Positions 1-5,562 of a DNA stretch of 7,124 bases are shown here, in pieces. The DNA lies in NCBI GenBank assembly GCA_945900685.1, contig CAMDJS010000107.1, positions 1-7,124 on the forward strand, in the 5' to 3' direction. The position numbers were made by a program, and so were the translations under genes. Numbering within the stretch: the first letter of the stretch is position 1; every line of letters starts with the position of its first letter. The notes under the pieces were generated by a model. That model had not been told where the DNA came from. It saw only the letters and a program-made list of their open reading frames with translations, and ran no database searches. Source of the DNA: Bordetella parapertussis (GTDB lineage Bacteria > Pseudomonadota > Gammaproteobacteria > Burkholderiales > Burkholderiaceae_C).

Positions 1-402
1 AACAACCCTGCCGGCCATTTAGATCCGGGCGAGTCGCCGCTGCAAGCCTGTGTACGCGAGGTCTTAGAGGAAACTGCATATGCTTTCACGCCGACCGCAC
101 TGGTCGGCATTTACCTGTCGCGCTTTAGCAAACCGCCCACGCCGGAGGATCCAGAAGAAGACATCACCTATTTGCGGTTTGCCTTCACCGGCGAGCTCGG
201 CGCGCATGACCCAACCAGACAGTTGGATACAGGCATTGTGCGAACCCTGTGGATGACTATGGACGAGATGAAAGCCACCCAAGTGCGGCACCGCAGCCGC
301 TTGCTGATCCGTTGCGCCGAAGACCATGCCAAGGGCATACGCCTGCCTCTGGACATGGTTTACACCGATGACAGTGTGTTCATGCCGGGCAGCCCTCCCT
401 GA
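1..402 (+). CDS. nudJ: NudJ-like NUDIX hydrolase, 5' end missing
   Basis: The reading frame is open from the first base to the TGA at 400-402, giving 133 visible residues. The N-terminus, probably 20-30 residues judging from NudJ proteins, lies outside the window. A NUDIX box is visible near the start: G5, then five residues, E11, then REVLEE at 19-24. These acidic residues coordinate the metal for cleavage of nucleoside diphosphate-X bonds. The box deviates from consensus at the end: EETAY replaces EExGU, so Ala stands where Gly is usual. The PAGHLDPGES stretch, the ALVGIY segment and the C-terminal RHRSRLLIRC...PLDMV region resemble NudJ (YmfB), which in E. coli hydrolyses nucleoside tri- and diphosphates and the thiamin precursor HMP-PP and sits beside mnmA. 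No neighbour on the 5' side is visible to confirm this. The NUDIX assignment is firm; the NudJ subfamily is inferred from sequence memory. The gene abuts ptsI tail to tail. Confidence 0.85.
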   Translation, partial: NNPAGHLDPGESPLQACVREVLEETAYAFTPTALVGIYLSRFSKPPTPEDPEEDITYLRFAFTGELGAHDPTRQLDTGIVRTLWMTMDEMKATQVRHRSRLLIRCAEDHAKGIRLPLDMVYTDDSVFMPGSPP

Positions 403-2166
403 TCAGCTGGTTTGCATTTCTGCGGCCGGGTTTTCTGATTGCATGACGTATTGAGCCCATGGCGCCAAACGCTGCGTATCGGCACGCAAGACTTCTTGTT
501 TGACCCGCAAAATCTGGGTCGGGTGCATGGAGAAGTAGCGCAATCCCAAACCCAGCAACAAGCGCGTCAAACTTGGGTCACCCGCCATTTCACCGCACAG
601 CGCCACCTCTTTACCGGCAGCCGCGCCTTGCGCAATCGTATTGGCCACCAAATTCAAGATGGCCGGGTGCAGCGGGTCATACAAATGCGCCACCTGCTCA
701 TCGGCCCGGTCAATAGCGAGTGTGTACTGGATCAAATCATTGGTGCCGACCGACAAAAAATCAAAATGCTTAAGGAACAATGGCAGGCTCAAAGCTGCTG
801 CCGGTATTTCAATCATGGCACCAACCCGCAAGGGACCGTAAGGCACAGATTTTTTATCCAATTGCTGACGTGCAAGTTCCAGCAATTGAAATGTTTGGTG
901 GATTTCCTGGGCGTGTGCCAGCATAGGTATCAACAAATTGACCTTGCCATGCACTGCGGCACGCAATATGGCTCGCAGCTGGCTCAAAAACATGCCCGGA
1001 TCTGCCAGACTCCAGCGAATGGCGCGCAGCCCCAGCGCTGGATTCAAATGCTCTTGGTCTTTGGCTGTGCGATCCAGGGGCTTGTCTGCGCCCACATCCA
1101 CAGTTCGAATCGTCACCGGCAAGCCTTGCATGCCTTCGACCGCCCGTTTGTAGGCTTGGTATTGCTCTTGTTCATCAGGCAACTTTCCATCGCGCCCCAT
1201 GAACAAAAATTCGCTGCGAAACAAACCCACGCCAACCGCGCCCATTGCCAGCGCCGAAGGCGTGTCTTCAGGCAACTCGATATTGGCCAGCAAATGCACT
1301 TGTTGACCGTCTACAGTGACTGCCGGTGTATGCCGCAACCGCGCCAACCGCTCACGTTCCAACTCCGACTGTCTTTGTTTGAACGCATATTCAGCCAGGA
1401 TGATGGGTGACGGGCTGACGATGATCACCCCCGCGTCGCCGTCAATAATCACCCAGTCATCTTGTTTGACCCATTGGCTGGCTTGGCGTGCACCCACCAC
1501 GGCCGGTATGTCCAGACTGCGCGCCACGATGGCTGTATGCGATGTTTTACCGCCGACATCAGTGACAAAACCGGTGAACACGCCTTGCTTGAACTGCAAC
1601 ATGTCCGCCGGTGACAAGTCATGCGCGATCAGCACCAGCGGCGCGTCATGTCTGTCATCCAGCAATTGGTCTTGGTGCCAGGTGTTGGGTGATTTGCGCT
1701 CTGTTGGCTGCGGCAATTGGGTGGTTAAGCCTTTCATGTGACGCAGCAAACGCTCGACGACTTGTTCCAAATCCCCTTTGCGCTCTCGCAAATACACATC
1801 TTCCATCTCGTCAAACTGTCTGGAGACGACTTCGAGTTGCGAGGTCAAGGCCCATTCTGCGTTGTACAACCTGTCTGAGACCCAATGCCTGACACCGTCG
1901 GCGAGCATTTCGTCCTGCAACAGCATCATGTGCACTTCGAGCAGCGCGGCTAATTCAGGCGGCGCATCTTTGGGCACCGATTGGTGCAAACGCTGGACTT
2001 CTGCCATGACCGCATTTCGGGCTTGCGTGAAGCGGTTGAGTTCCTCTTCAATTTGCGCTTGCTGAATGAAATAGTGAGCCACATCCACGCGGCTGCTAGC
2101 CACCAGCACTGCCTTGCCGATAGCAATGCCTCGCGCTACTGCTAAGCCGTGAATGGAGAAGGTCAT
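403..2166 (-). CDS. ptsI: Phosphoenolpyruvate-protein phosphotransferase (PTS Enzyme I)
   Basis: Enzyme I is the cytoplasmic first step of the PTS: it autophosphorylates from PEP and passes the phosphate to HPr. The product is 587 residues, slightly longer than E. coli EI (575). The N-terminal HPr-binding/swivel domain carries the phosphorylated histidine in GGKTSHTAIVARS (His210). The C-terminal PEP-binding TIM barrel shows GLFRSEFLFMGR (about 314-325), RTVDVGADKP (354-363), the signature FLSVGTNDLIQYTLAIDR (470-487), and the catalytic cysteine in LCGEMAGDP (Cys524). All the residues I would expect are present, so it should be active. The start ATG is at 2166-2164, only 7 bases after the ptsH stop. 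The nearest purine-rich stretch is more than 10 bases upstream and lies within the end of ptsH, so translation is probably coupled to ptsH. It is the last gene of an EIIA-ptsH-ptsI operon; I see no clear terminator beyond the stop. A long open frame on the opposite strand (439-1410) is a codon-bias shadow. Confidence 0.97.
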   Translation of the reverse strand: MTFSIHGLAVARGIAIGKAVLVASSRVDVAHYFIQQAQIEEELNRFTQARNAVMAEVQRLHQSVPKDAPPELAALLEVHMMLLQDEMLADGVRHWVSDRLYNAEWALTSQLEVVSRQFDEMEDVYLRERKGDLEQVVERLLRHMKGLTTQLPQPTERKSPNTWHQDQLLDDRHDAPLVLIAHDLSPADMLQFKQGVFTGFVTDVGGKTSHTAIVARSLDIPAVVGARQASQWVKQDDWVIIDGDAGVIIVSPSPIILAEYAFKQRQSELERERLARLRHTPAVTVDGQQVHLLANIELPEDTPSALAMGAVGVGLFRSEFLFMGRDGKLPDEQEQYQAYKRAVEGMQGLPVTIRTVDVGADKPLDRTAKDQEHLNPALGLRAIRWSLADPGMFLSQLRAILRAAVHGKVNLLIPMLAHAQEIHQTFQLLELARQQLDKKSVPYGPLRVGAMIEIPAAALSLPLFLKHFDFLSVGTNDLIQYTLAIDRADEQVAHLYDPLHPAILNLVANTIAQGAAAGKEVALCGEMAGDPSLTRLLLGLGLRYFSMHPTQILRVKQEVLRADTQRLAPWAQYVMQSENPAAEMQTS

Positions 2167-2173
2167 GTCAGTG

Positions 2174-2440
2174 TCATTCGCCTTCGCCGAATTTATCGTT
2201 GATCAAGTCGCGCAGTGCTTGCATGGCTTGGGCCTCTTGTTCACCTTCAGTCTCAATCTCCAAATCCGTTCCCATGCCAGCTGCGAGGATCATCACACCC
2301 ATGATGCTTTTGGCATTGACTTTGCGCTCACCTCTTTGTAACCAAACCTGGCAAGGGAAACTGCCGGCGATCTTGGTCAGCTTGGCAGACGCTCTGGCAT
2401 GCAAACCGAGTTTGTTGATGACAGTGATAGTTGACTTCAT
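2174..2440 (-). CDS. ptsH: HPr phosphocarrier protein
   Basis: HPr is the small cytoplasmic phosphocarrier that takes phosphate from Enzyme I and gives it to EIIA. The product is 88 residues, the usual length. The active-site motif KLGLHARASAK places the phosphohistidine at His14, with Arg16 equivalent to the conserved Arg17. The common GLHxRPA has Ala instead of Pro, as I recall for betaproteobacterial HPr. The regulatory-serine region reads NAKSIMGVMILAA, with Ser45 equivalent to Ser46 of Gram-positive HPr. Betaproteobacteria commonly encode HPr kinase (hprK) elsewhere, so phosphorylation here is plausible but inferred. The start ATG (2440-2438) has an AGGA four bases upstream (2448-2445), and the gap to the EIIA stop is 12 bases. 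It is the middle gene of the operon. In Alcaligenes (Cupriavidus) eutrophus, HPr and EI homologues (phbH, phbI) affect polyhydroxybutyrate accumulation, which points to a regulatory role in related bacteria. Confidence 0.97.
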   Translation of the reverse strand: MKSTITVINKLGLHARASAKLTKIAGSFPCQVWLQRGERKVNAKSIMGVMILAAGMGTDLEIETEGEQEAQAMQALRDLINDKFGEGE

Positions 2441-2452
2441 ACATTCCTGTGA

Positions 2453-2857
2453 TTATTTTGTTGTACTGCTGTTGCCGCTTAATTGCAGCACGCCCTGGGT
2501 GCCACCTTCTAAGGCGCGACTGGTCAAGTCTTCCAAGTTTTCATGCCGATAACACACGGTGCGCAACAGCATGGGTAAATTGACGCCTGCGATCAAACTC
2601 GATTCATGCGCTTGCACCAAACGTTGAGCCACATTGGAAGGGGTAGCGCCAATGACATCGGTCAACACCAGAATTTGTTGACCCGGCTCAACGTCCAATA
2701 AGTGCTGCGCAGACGCAAACGTATCTTCCGGCGCTTCATCTGGAGGCACATCAATGGCGATGACTTCGCCCGTGCAATCCGGAAAAACATGCAAAGCACA
2801 TTCCCGCAAGGCAGTGGCCAAAGGCGCATGGGCAATGATCAATATTCGAGTGGACAT
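2453..2857 (-). CDS. PTS EIIA component, mannose/fructose (Man) family
   Basis: This is a single-domain EIIA of the mannose family, 134 residues, matching the length of the isolated IIA domain of ManX-type proteins. The beta-strand RILIIAHAPLA carries the predicted phosphohistidine His10. The family motif TDVIGATPSN (66-75) corresponds to the TDLFGGTPSN of ManX, and GVNLPMLLR (91-99) is also typical. It would accept phosphate from HPr in the cytoplasm. No EIIB, EIIC or EIID is encoded here, so it is more likely a regulatory phosphoacceptor than part of a sugar permease. It is the first gene of the operon. Its own Shine-Dalgarno is poor (an AGAGA about 10 bases upstream), whereas a strong one lies about 70 bases further up in front of a short ORF that overlaps this start. 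In many Burkholderiales I recall gshB directly upstream of this gene; here the next gene is a divergent CoA transferase. Confidence 0.93.
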   Translation of the reverse strand: MSTRILIIAHAPLATALRECALHVFPDCTGEVIAIDVPPDEAPEDTFASAQHLLDVEPGQQILVLTDVIGATPSNVAQRLVQAHESSLIAGVNLPMLLRTVCYRHENLEDLTSRALEGGTQGVLQLSGNSSTTK

Positions 2858-2928
2858 GAAAAGGTTTCTCTGACTTGATTATCACCCTTGATGCAGATGC
2901 TCTTGTTTCTCTGATGCGGCCTGCACAT
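2839..2928 (-). CDS. Possible 29-residue leader ORF overlapping the EIIA start
   Basis: The ATG at 2928-2926 is preceded immediately by AAGGAGGAGGAA (2940-2929 on the minus strand), in which an AGGAGG core sits five bases from the ATG. This is the best ribosome binding site in the window. The frame encodes 29 residues beginning MCRPHQRNKS and stops at TGA 2841-2839, overlapping the first 19 bases of the EIIA gene in a different frame. EIIA itself has a weak site, so ribosomes finishing this ORF could restart at the EIIA ATG (translational coupling). I recognise no protein family and see no run of a single regulatory codon as in attenuator peptides. It could instead be a relic of a deleted upstream gene's start or a chance ORF behind a purine-rich stretch. 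What is directly visible is the strong site, the frame and the overlap; a function is inference. Confidence 0.35.
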   Translation of the reverse strand: MCRPHQRNKSICIKGDNQVRETFSCPLEY

Positions 2929-2951
2929 TTCCTCCTCCTTGTTCACACCGC

Positions 2952-2980
2952 TTGGCAAGATCCTGCTCGGTTCTTTTAAG
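2952..2980 (+). promoter_or_regulatory. Candidate sigma-70-like promoter for the CoA transferase gene
   Basis: TTGGCA (2952-2957, 5 of 6 to the -35 consensus) and TTTAAG (2975-2980, 4 of 6 to the -10 consensus) are separated by 17 bases. Transcription would begin near 2987, leaving a leader of only about 7 bases before the ATG at 2994. The mRNA would then be nearly leaderless, which fits the lack of a well-placed Shine-Dalgarno (AAGG at 2978-2981 lies 12 bases upstream and inside the -10). The support is consensus matching only. Confidence 0.3.
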
Positions 2981-2993
2981 GCAGAATAGTTCG

Positions 2994-4232
2994 ATGAATT
3001 CACTGGATGGCATCAAAATTTTAGACTTGTCCCGGGTGTTGGCCGGGCCTTGGTGTACGCAAACACTGGCGGATTTAGGTGCAGACGTGGTCAAAGTCGA
3101 GCGCCCTGTTGTTGGCGACGATACGCGCGGCTGGGGTCCTCCTTTTTTACAAACGGATCAACGCACAGACAGCGCCGAGTCGGCTTATTTTTTAGGCGCA
3201 AACCGCAACAAGCGCTCCATCATTTGCGACTTGTCCAGCGCTGTAGGCCAGCAATTGATCCGAGATCTGGCAGCCAAGGCCGATGTGCTAGTAGAAAATT
3301 TCAAAGTCGGTGACATGCAGCGCTATGGTTTGCACTATGAGGTGTTGAAGTCGATCAATCCCCGACTGGTCTTTTGCAGCATCACCGGTTTTGGTCAAAC
3401 CGGTCCTTATGCAGATCGCGCCGGTTATGACTTTGCGGTGCAAGCCATGGGCGGCTTGATGAGCGTCACTGGTGAGCGGGATGACGCAGGCGGCGGCCCG
3501 CAAAAGGTCGGTGTGGCTGTGGCAGATTTGTTCACCGGCATGTATGCCACTGTGTCGATTTTGGCGGCTTTGCGCCACGCTGAGCGCACCGGCCAAGGTC
3601 AACATATCGACATGGCTTTGCTGGACACGCAAGTCGCCATGCTGGCCAATTTAGGGGCGAACTACCTGGTGCATCACCCGCGTCAAGCACCGCCCGATCG
3701 GATGGGTAATGCACATGTGAATATCGTGCCTTACCAAGTGTTTGAAGTCGCTCCAAACGCACAAGGCGTGCGTGATTTTTTGATTGTGGCGGTTGGCAAT
3801 GACGGCCAATTTGCCAAGTTATGCGAGTGCCTGGCCAAACCCGACTGGGCTTTGGACAAGCGTTTTGTTCGCAACCAGGACCGGGTGCGCCACCGCGATG
3901 TACTGATTCCTCTCCTTGCCGAACAATTGATGACGCAAGGCAAGCAGCGCTGGCTGACACTGCTGGAAACCGCCAAAGTGCCTTGCGGTCCCATCAATAA
4001 TTTGGCTGAAGTGTTTGCTGACCCGCATGTACTGCATAGGCAAATGGTTCAGCAGTGGCAGCATCCCCTGCAAGCTGATTTGTCGCTGGTGGCCAGCCCG
4101 ATCAAAATGAGTGCAACCCCGGTCAGGCTGTCGATGCCCCCGCCCATGCTGGGCCAACATCACAGCCAGGTTTTGCAAGACTGGCTAGGCATACAAGACA
4201 ACGGGGGAGCCTCACCCCCGTCTTCAGTTTAA
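2994..4232 (+). CDS. CaiB/BaiF-family (class III) CoA transferase
   Basis: Class III CoA transferases move CoA between carboxylic acids in the cytoplasm by a covalent aspartyl-CoA route. With the ATG at 2994 the protein has 412 residues, the usual family length. Family signatures run in order: LDLSRVLAGPWCTQTLADLGADVVKVERP (10-38), NRNKRSIICDL (70-80), ADVLVENFK (96-104), CSITGFGQTGPYADRAGYDF (128-147), then GVAVADLFTGMYA (173-185), where Asp178 matches the catalytic aspartate (Asp169 of formyl-CoA transferase and CaiB). Towards the C-terminus come GNAHVNIVPY (238-247), VPCGPINNLAEVF (329-341) and PPPMLGQHH (382-390). A TTG 14 codons upstream keeps the frame open, but the ATG places the conserved domain at the usual N-terminal distance. 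No dehydrogenase, ligase or regulator sits beside it, so the substrate (succinyl-CoA, glutarate, mesaconate and others are known in the family) cannot be assigned. The last codons lie inside a GC-rich hairpin. Confidence 0.93.
   Translation: MNSLDGIKILDLSRVLAGPWCTQTLADLGADVVKVERPVVGDDTRGWGPPFLQTDQRTDSAESAYFLGANRNKRSIICDLSSAVGQQLIRDLAAKADVLVENFKVGDMQRYGLHYEVLKSINPRLVFCSITGFGQTGPYADRAGYDFAVQAMGGLMSVTGERDDAGGGPQKVGVAVADLFTGMYATVSILAALRHAERTGQGQHIDMALLDTQVAMLANLGANYLVHHPRQAPPDRMGNAHVNIVPYQVFEVAPNAQGVRDFLIVAVGNDGQFAKLCECLAKPDWALDKRFVRNQDRVRHRDVLIPLLAEQLMTQGKQRWLTLLETAKVPCGPINNLAEVFADPHVLHRQMVQQWQHPLQADLSLVASPIKMSATPVRLSMPPPMLGQHHSQVLQDWLGIQDNGGASPPSSV
4201..4221. terminator. GC-rich hairpin inside the 3' end of the CoA transferase gene
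   Basis: ACGGGGG (4201-4207) and CCCCCGT (4215-4221) form a perfect 7-bp stem around a 7-base loop. It lies in the last codons of the plus-strand gene. On the minus strand it is followed by TGTCTTGT, so it could end cytochrome c' transcripts. On the plus strand a second hairpin with a T-run follows. Probably a two-way terminator between convergent genes. Confidence 0.6.
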
Positions 4233-4258
4233 GCTTGTTAAGCCTTAAAACTTTTTTT
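4228..4258 (+). terminator. Rho-independent terminator candidate after the CoA transferase gene
   Basis: TTTAAG (4228-4233) pairs with CTTAAA (4244-4249) around a 10-base loop and is followed by a run of seven T at 4252-4258. The stem is AT-rich and weak by itself, but the T-run is good and the stronger GGGGG/CCCCC hairpin stands just upstream. The stem begins within the stop codon region. Confidence 0.5.
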
Positions 4259-4270
4259 ACGGATCAGGTT

Positions 4271-4726
4271 TTATTTGTTGCGGAAGTTGTCGTGACAGTT
4301 TTTACACGTGCCCCCGGTGGCAGTTACGGCGGCTTTCAGGTCATCTAACTTGCCTGTTTTGGCGGCTGCATTTAACTTGCCAACCTCGGCCATCATTTTG
4401 TCAGCGGCTTCTTTGAACTTGGCGTTATCTGACCAGACCTCGGGCTTGGCTTTGGTGTTTCCTGCCATGTCTGTGCCTTCACCGAATGCAGCCCATGGCA
4501 GCTTTGACATGGCTTCAACCACCGCTGCATTGTCGGCTGCGGCCTTGGCGTCAAAAGGGATTTTTCCTTGAGCCATCGCGGCTAGACGACCAAAATGCTG
4601 ACCCATGACAAACAAAGCACTTTGGCGGTATTTGACCGCGTCCTCGGCTTTGGCAAACTGCGCACTCACCGGCAAAGACATTGAACACAGCAACCAAGCT
4701 GCGGTCATCACAATTAGCTTTTTCAT
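4271..4726 (-). CDS. Cytochrome c' (class II c-type cytochrome), periplasmic
   Basis: The product has 151 residues from the ATG at 4726-4724. This start is fixed by AGGAG at 4738-4734, seven bases upstream, and by the signal peptide it exposes: MKKLIVMTAAWLLCSMSLPVSAQ, a positive start, hydrophobic core and VSA-Q cleavage site. A start further upstream would add residues without support. The mature part begins FAKAEDAVKYRQSALFVMGQHFGRLAAMA, the first helix of the cytochrome c' four-helix bundle. The haem motif CKNCH (Cys141, Cys144, His145) lies near the C-terminus, as is diagnostic of class II, not class I, cytochromes. Family members bind NO and CO at a five-coordinate haem and are linked to NO tolerance or electron transfer; some class II members (cytochrome c-556) are six-coordinate through a Met, and MGQHF-type helices occur in both, so the spin state cannot be settled here. 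The gene is divergent from a b561-type cytochrome, a likely redox partner. Confidence 0.92.
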   Translation of the reverse strand: MKKLIVMTAAWLLCSMSLPVSAQFAKAEDAVKYRQSALFVMGQHFGRLAAMAQGKIPFDAKAAADNAAVVEAMSKLPWAAFGEGTDMAGNTKAKPEVWSDNAKFKEAADKMMAEVGKLNAAAKTGKLDDLKAAVTATGGTCKNCHDNFRNK

Positions 4727-4749
4727 GCGGTTTCTCCTAGAGTTTTCCA

Positions 4750-4778
4750 AATATAGCGCATGGCCATCCGCTCGTCAC
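4750..4778 (-). promoter_or_regulatory. Sigma-70-like promoter for the cytochrome c' gene
   Basis: Read on the minus strand, GTGACG (4778-4773, 4 of 6) and TATATT (4755-4750, 5 of 6) are separated by exactly 17 bases. Transcription would start near 4743, giving a short leader of about 17 bases that contains the AGGAG at 4738-4734. The spacer contains the 8-bp palindrome ATGGCCAT (4760-4767). The geometry is good but the call rests on consensus alone. Confidence 0.5.
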
Positions 4779-4789
4779 TCCGTTCCAGT

Positions 4790-4805
4790 ACCATCAATTC
4801 ATGGT
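4790..4805. promoter_or_regulatory. Small dyad in the c'/b561 divergent control region
   Basis: ACCATCAATTCATGGT is a 16-base inverted repeat with one mismatched pair (C opposite C), ending 21 bases before the b561 ATG and 12 bases upstream of the c' promoter -35. It could be an operator for a dimeric regulator serving both genes. I do not recognise it as an FNR, NsrR or OxyR site, and short dyads arise by chance. Confidence 0.2.
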
Positions 4806-4826
4806 TTATTTGTTCATCTGCTCACT

Positions 4827-5495
4827 ATGAATTCACTGGTCAAAGTCTGGGATTTGCCCACCCGCTTGTTTCACTGGGTGTTGGTGTTGTCCATATCAGC
4901 CTCGGCCATCAGTGTGCTGGTGTTTGAGCACATGGTGTGGCATGCCAGATTTGGCTATTTAATCGCTAGCTTGCTCTCATTCAGACTGGTTTGGGGCTTG
5001 GTGGGCGGGTACTGGTCTCGGTTTGTCAATTTCAAACCCTCTTTCAGTGACAGCCTGGCTTACCTGCGTCACCCGGCGCACTGGACCCGCGCAGGCCACA
5101 ACCCTTTGGGCAGTTGGTCTGTGATCGTCATGCTTTCACTGATTTTTTTACAACTGGTGACAGGTCTTGGTAGCGATGACGATGCAGGTTTTTCAGGTCC
5201 GTTGACCCCGCACATCAGCAGCGCCTGGGTCAGTTTGGCCACCCGTTACCACGCGGATGTGGGTCAATGGTTGCTGCTCTTTTGGGTGTTCCTGCATATG
5301 GCGGCTGTTGCCTACCAAACAGTGATTAAAAAAACACCGTTGGTGAAAGCCATGCTTAGCGGCTATCGGGTGATGGCGCATGCCAACCCCTCTTCTGCCG
5401 ACGCTGGCAGACACCGCTGGCTGGCTGTGCTGCTGTTTTCAATCTGCTTGGCAATCACCTATGTTTGTCTGCAGCTACTGGACACGCAGGGGTAG
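4827..5495 (+). CDS. Cytochrome b561-family membrane haem protein
   Basis: The protein has 222 residues from the ATG at 4827, the usual size for COG3658/Ni-Fe-hydrogenase-type b cytochromes. The start KVWDLPTRLFHW is the family N-terminus, with His16 a likely haem ligand. Other conserved histidines are His39 (WHARFGY), His91 (GHNPLG) and His157 (FLHMAAV). Hydrophobic segments at about 14-34, 42-62, 96-115, 143-163 and 196-216 fit an inner-membrane bundle with two b haems. Such proteins pass electrons between quinol and a periplasmic c-type cytochrome; the divergent cytochrome c' gene supplies an obvious candidate partner, which is inference. The frame stays open far upstream, but that part overlaps the c' gene on the other strand and lacks family similarity. 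No Shine-Dalgarno is visible before this ATG, unlike neighbouring genes. The gene's first 13 bases, ATGAATTCACTGG, are identical to those of the CoA transferase gene. Confidence 0.9.
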   Translation: MNSLVKVWDLPTRLFHWVLVLSISASAISVLVFEHMVWHARFGYLIASLLSFRLVWGLVGGYWSRFVNFKPSFSDSLAYLRHPAHWTRAGHNPLGSWSVIVMLSLIFLQLVTGLGSDDDAGFSGPLTPHISSAWVSLATRYHADVGQWLLLFWVFLHMAAVAYQTVIKKTPLVKAMLSGYRVMAHANPSSADAGRHRWLAVLLFSICLAITYVCLQLLDTQG

Positions 5496-5496
5496 A

Positions 5497-5556
5497 GAAA
5501 GGGCTGCTGCACTTGCATACAAGTCAACAGCAGCTTGGCTTTCCCTGTCTTTATTT
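5497..5556 (+). terminator. Hairpin terminator between convergent b561 and peroxiredoxin genes
   Basis: GCTGCTG (5503-5509) pairs perfectly with CAGCAGC (5528-5534), and the loop contains a second stem ACTTG/CAAGT (5511-5515, 5520-5524) closing a 4-base loop. An outer GAAAG/CTTTC (5497-5501, 5539-5543) extends it. On the plus strand a T-rich tail TGTCTTTATTT (5546-5556) follows, fitting termination of b561 transcripts. On the minus strand the tail is CCCTTTCTCT, so it may also act, less well, on peroxiredoxin transcripts. Confidence 0.65.
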
Positions 5557-5562
5557 ACACGC

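Noticed and set aside
439..1410. 323-codon open frame on the plus strand
   Set aside because: It lies entirely antisense to ptsI, has no recognisable domain or ribosome binding site, and its composition is what codon bias of ptsI would produce.
2952..2993. TTG start 14 codons upstream for the CoA transferase
   Set aside because: The family domain begins right after the ATG at 2994, and the TTG coincides with a candidate -35 element.
2882..3094. 70-codon minus-strand ORF across the EIIA/CoA transferase gap
   Set aside because: More than half is antisense to the conserved N-terminus of the CoA transferase, and no ribosome binding site or family is seen.
3532..3997. Two minus-strand ORFs of 88-142 codons within the CoA transferase gene
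   Set aside because: They are antisense shadows of a well-conserved gene and show no domain or initiation signal.
4727..4750. Eight extra N-terminal residues on cytochrome c'
   Set aside because: They would overlay the AGGAG site and the proposed transcription start and spoil the normal MKK signal peptide start.
4605..4826. Longer N-terminus for the b561 protein
   Set aside because: The added part overlaps cytochrome c' on the other strand, resembles nothing in the family and precedes the normal KVWDLPTRLFHW start.
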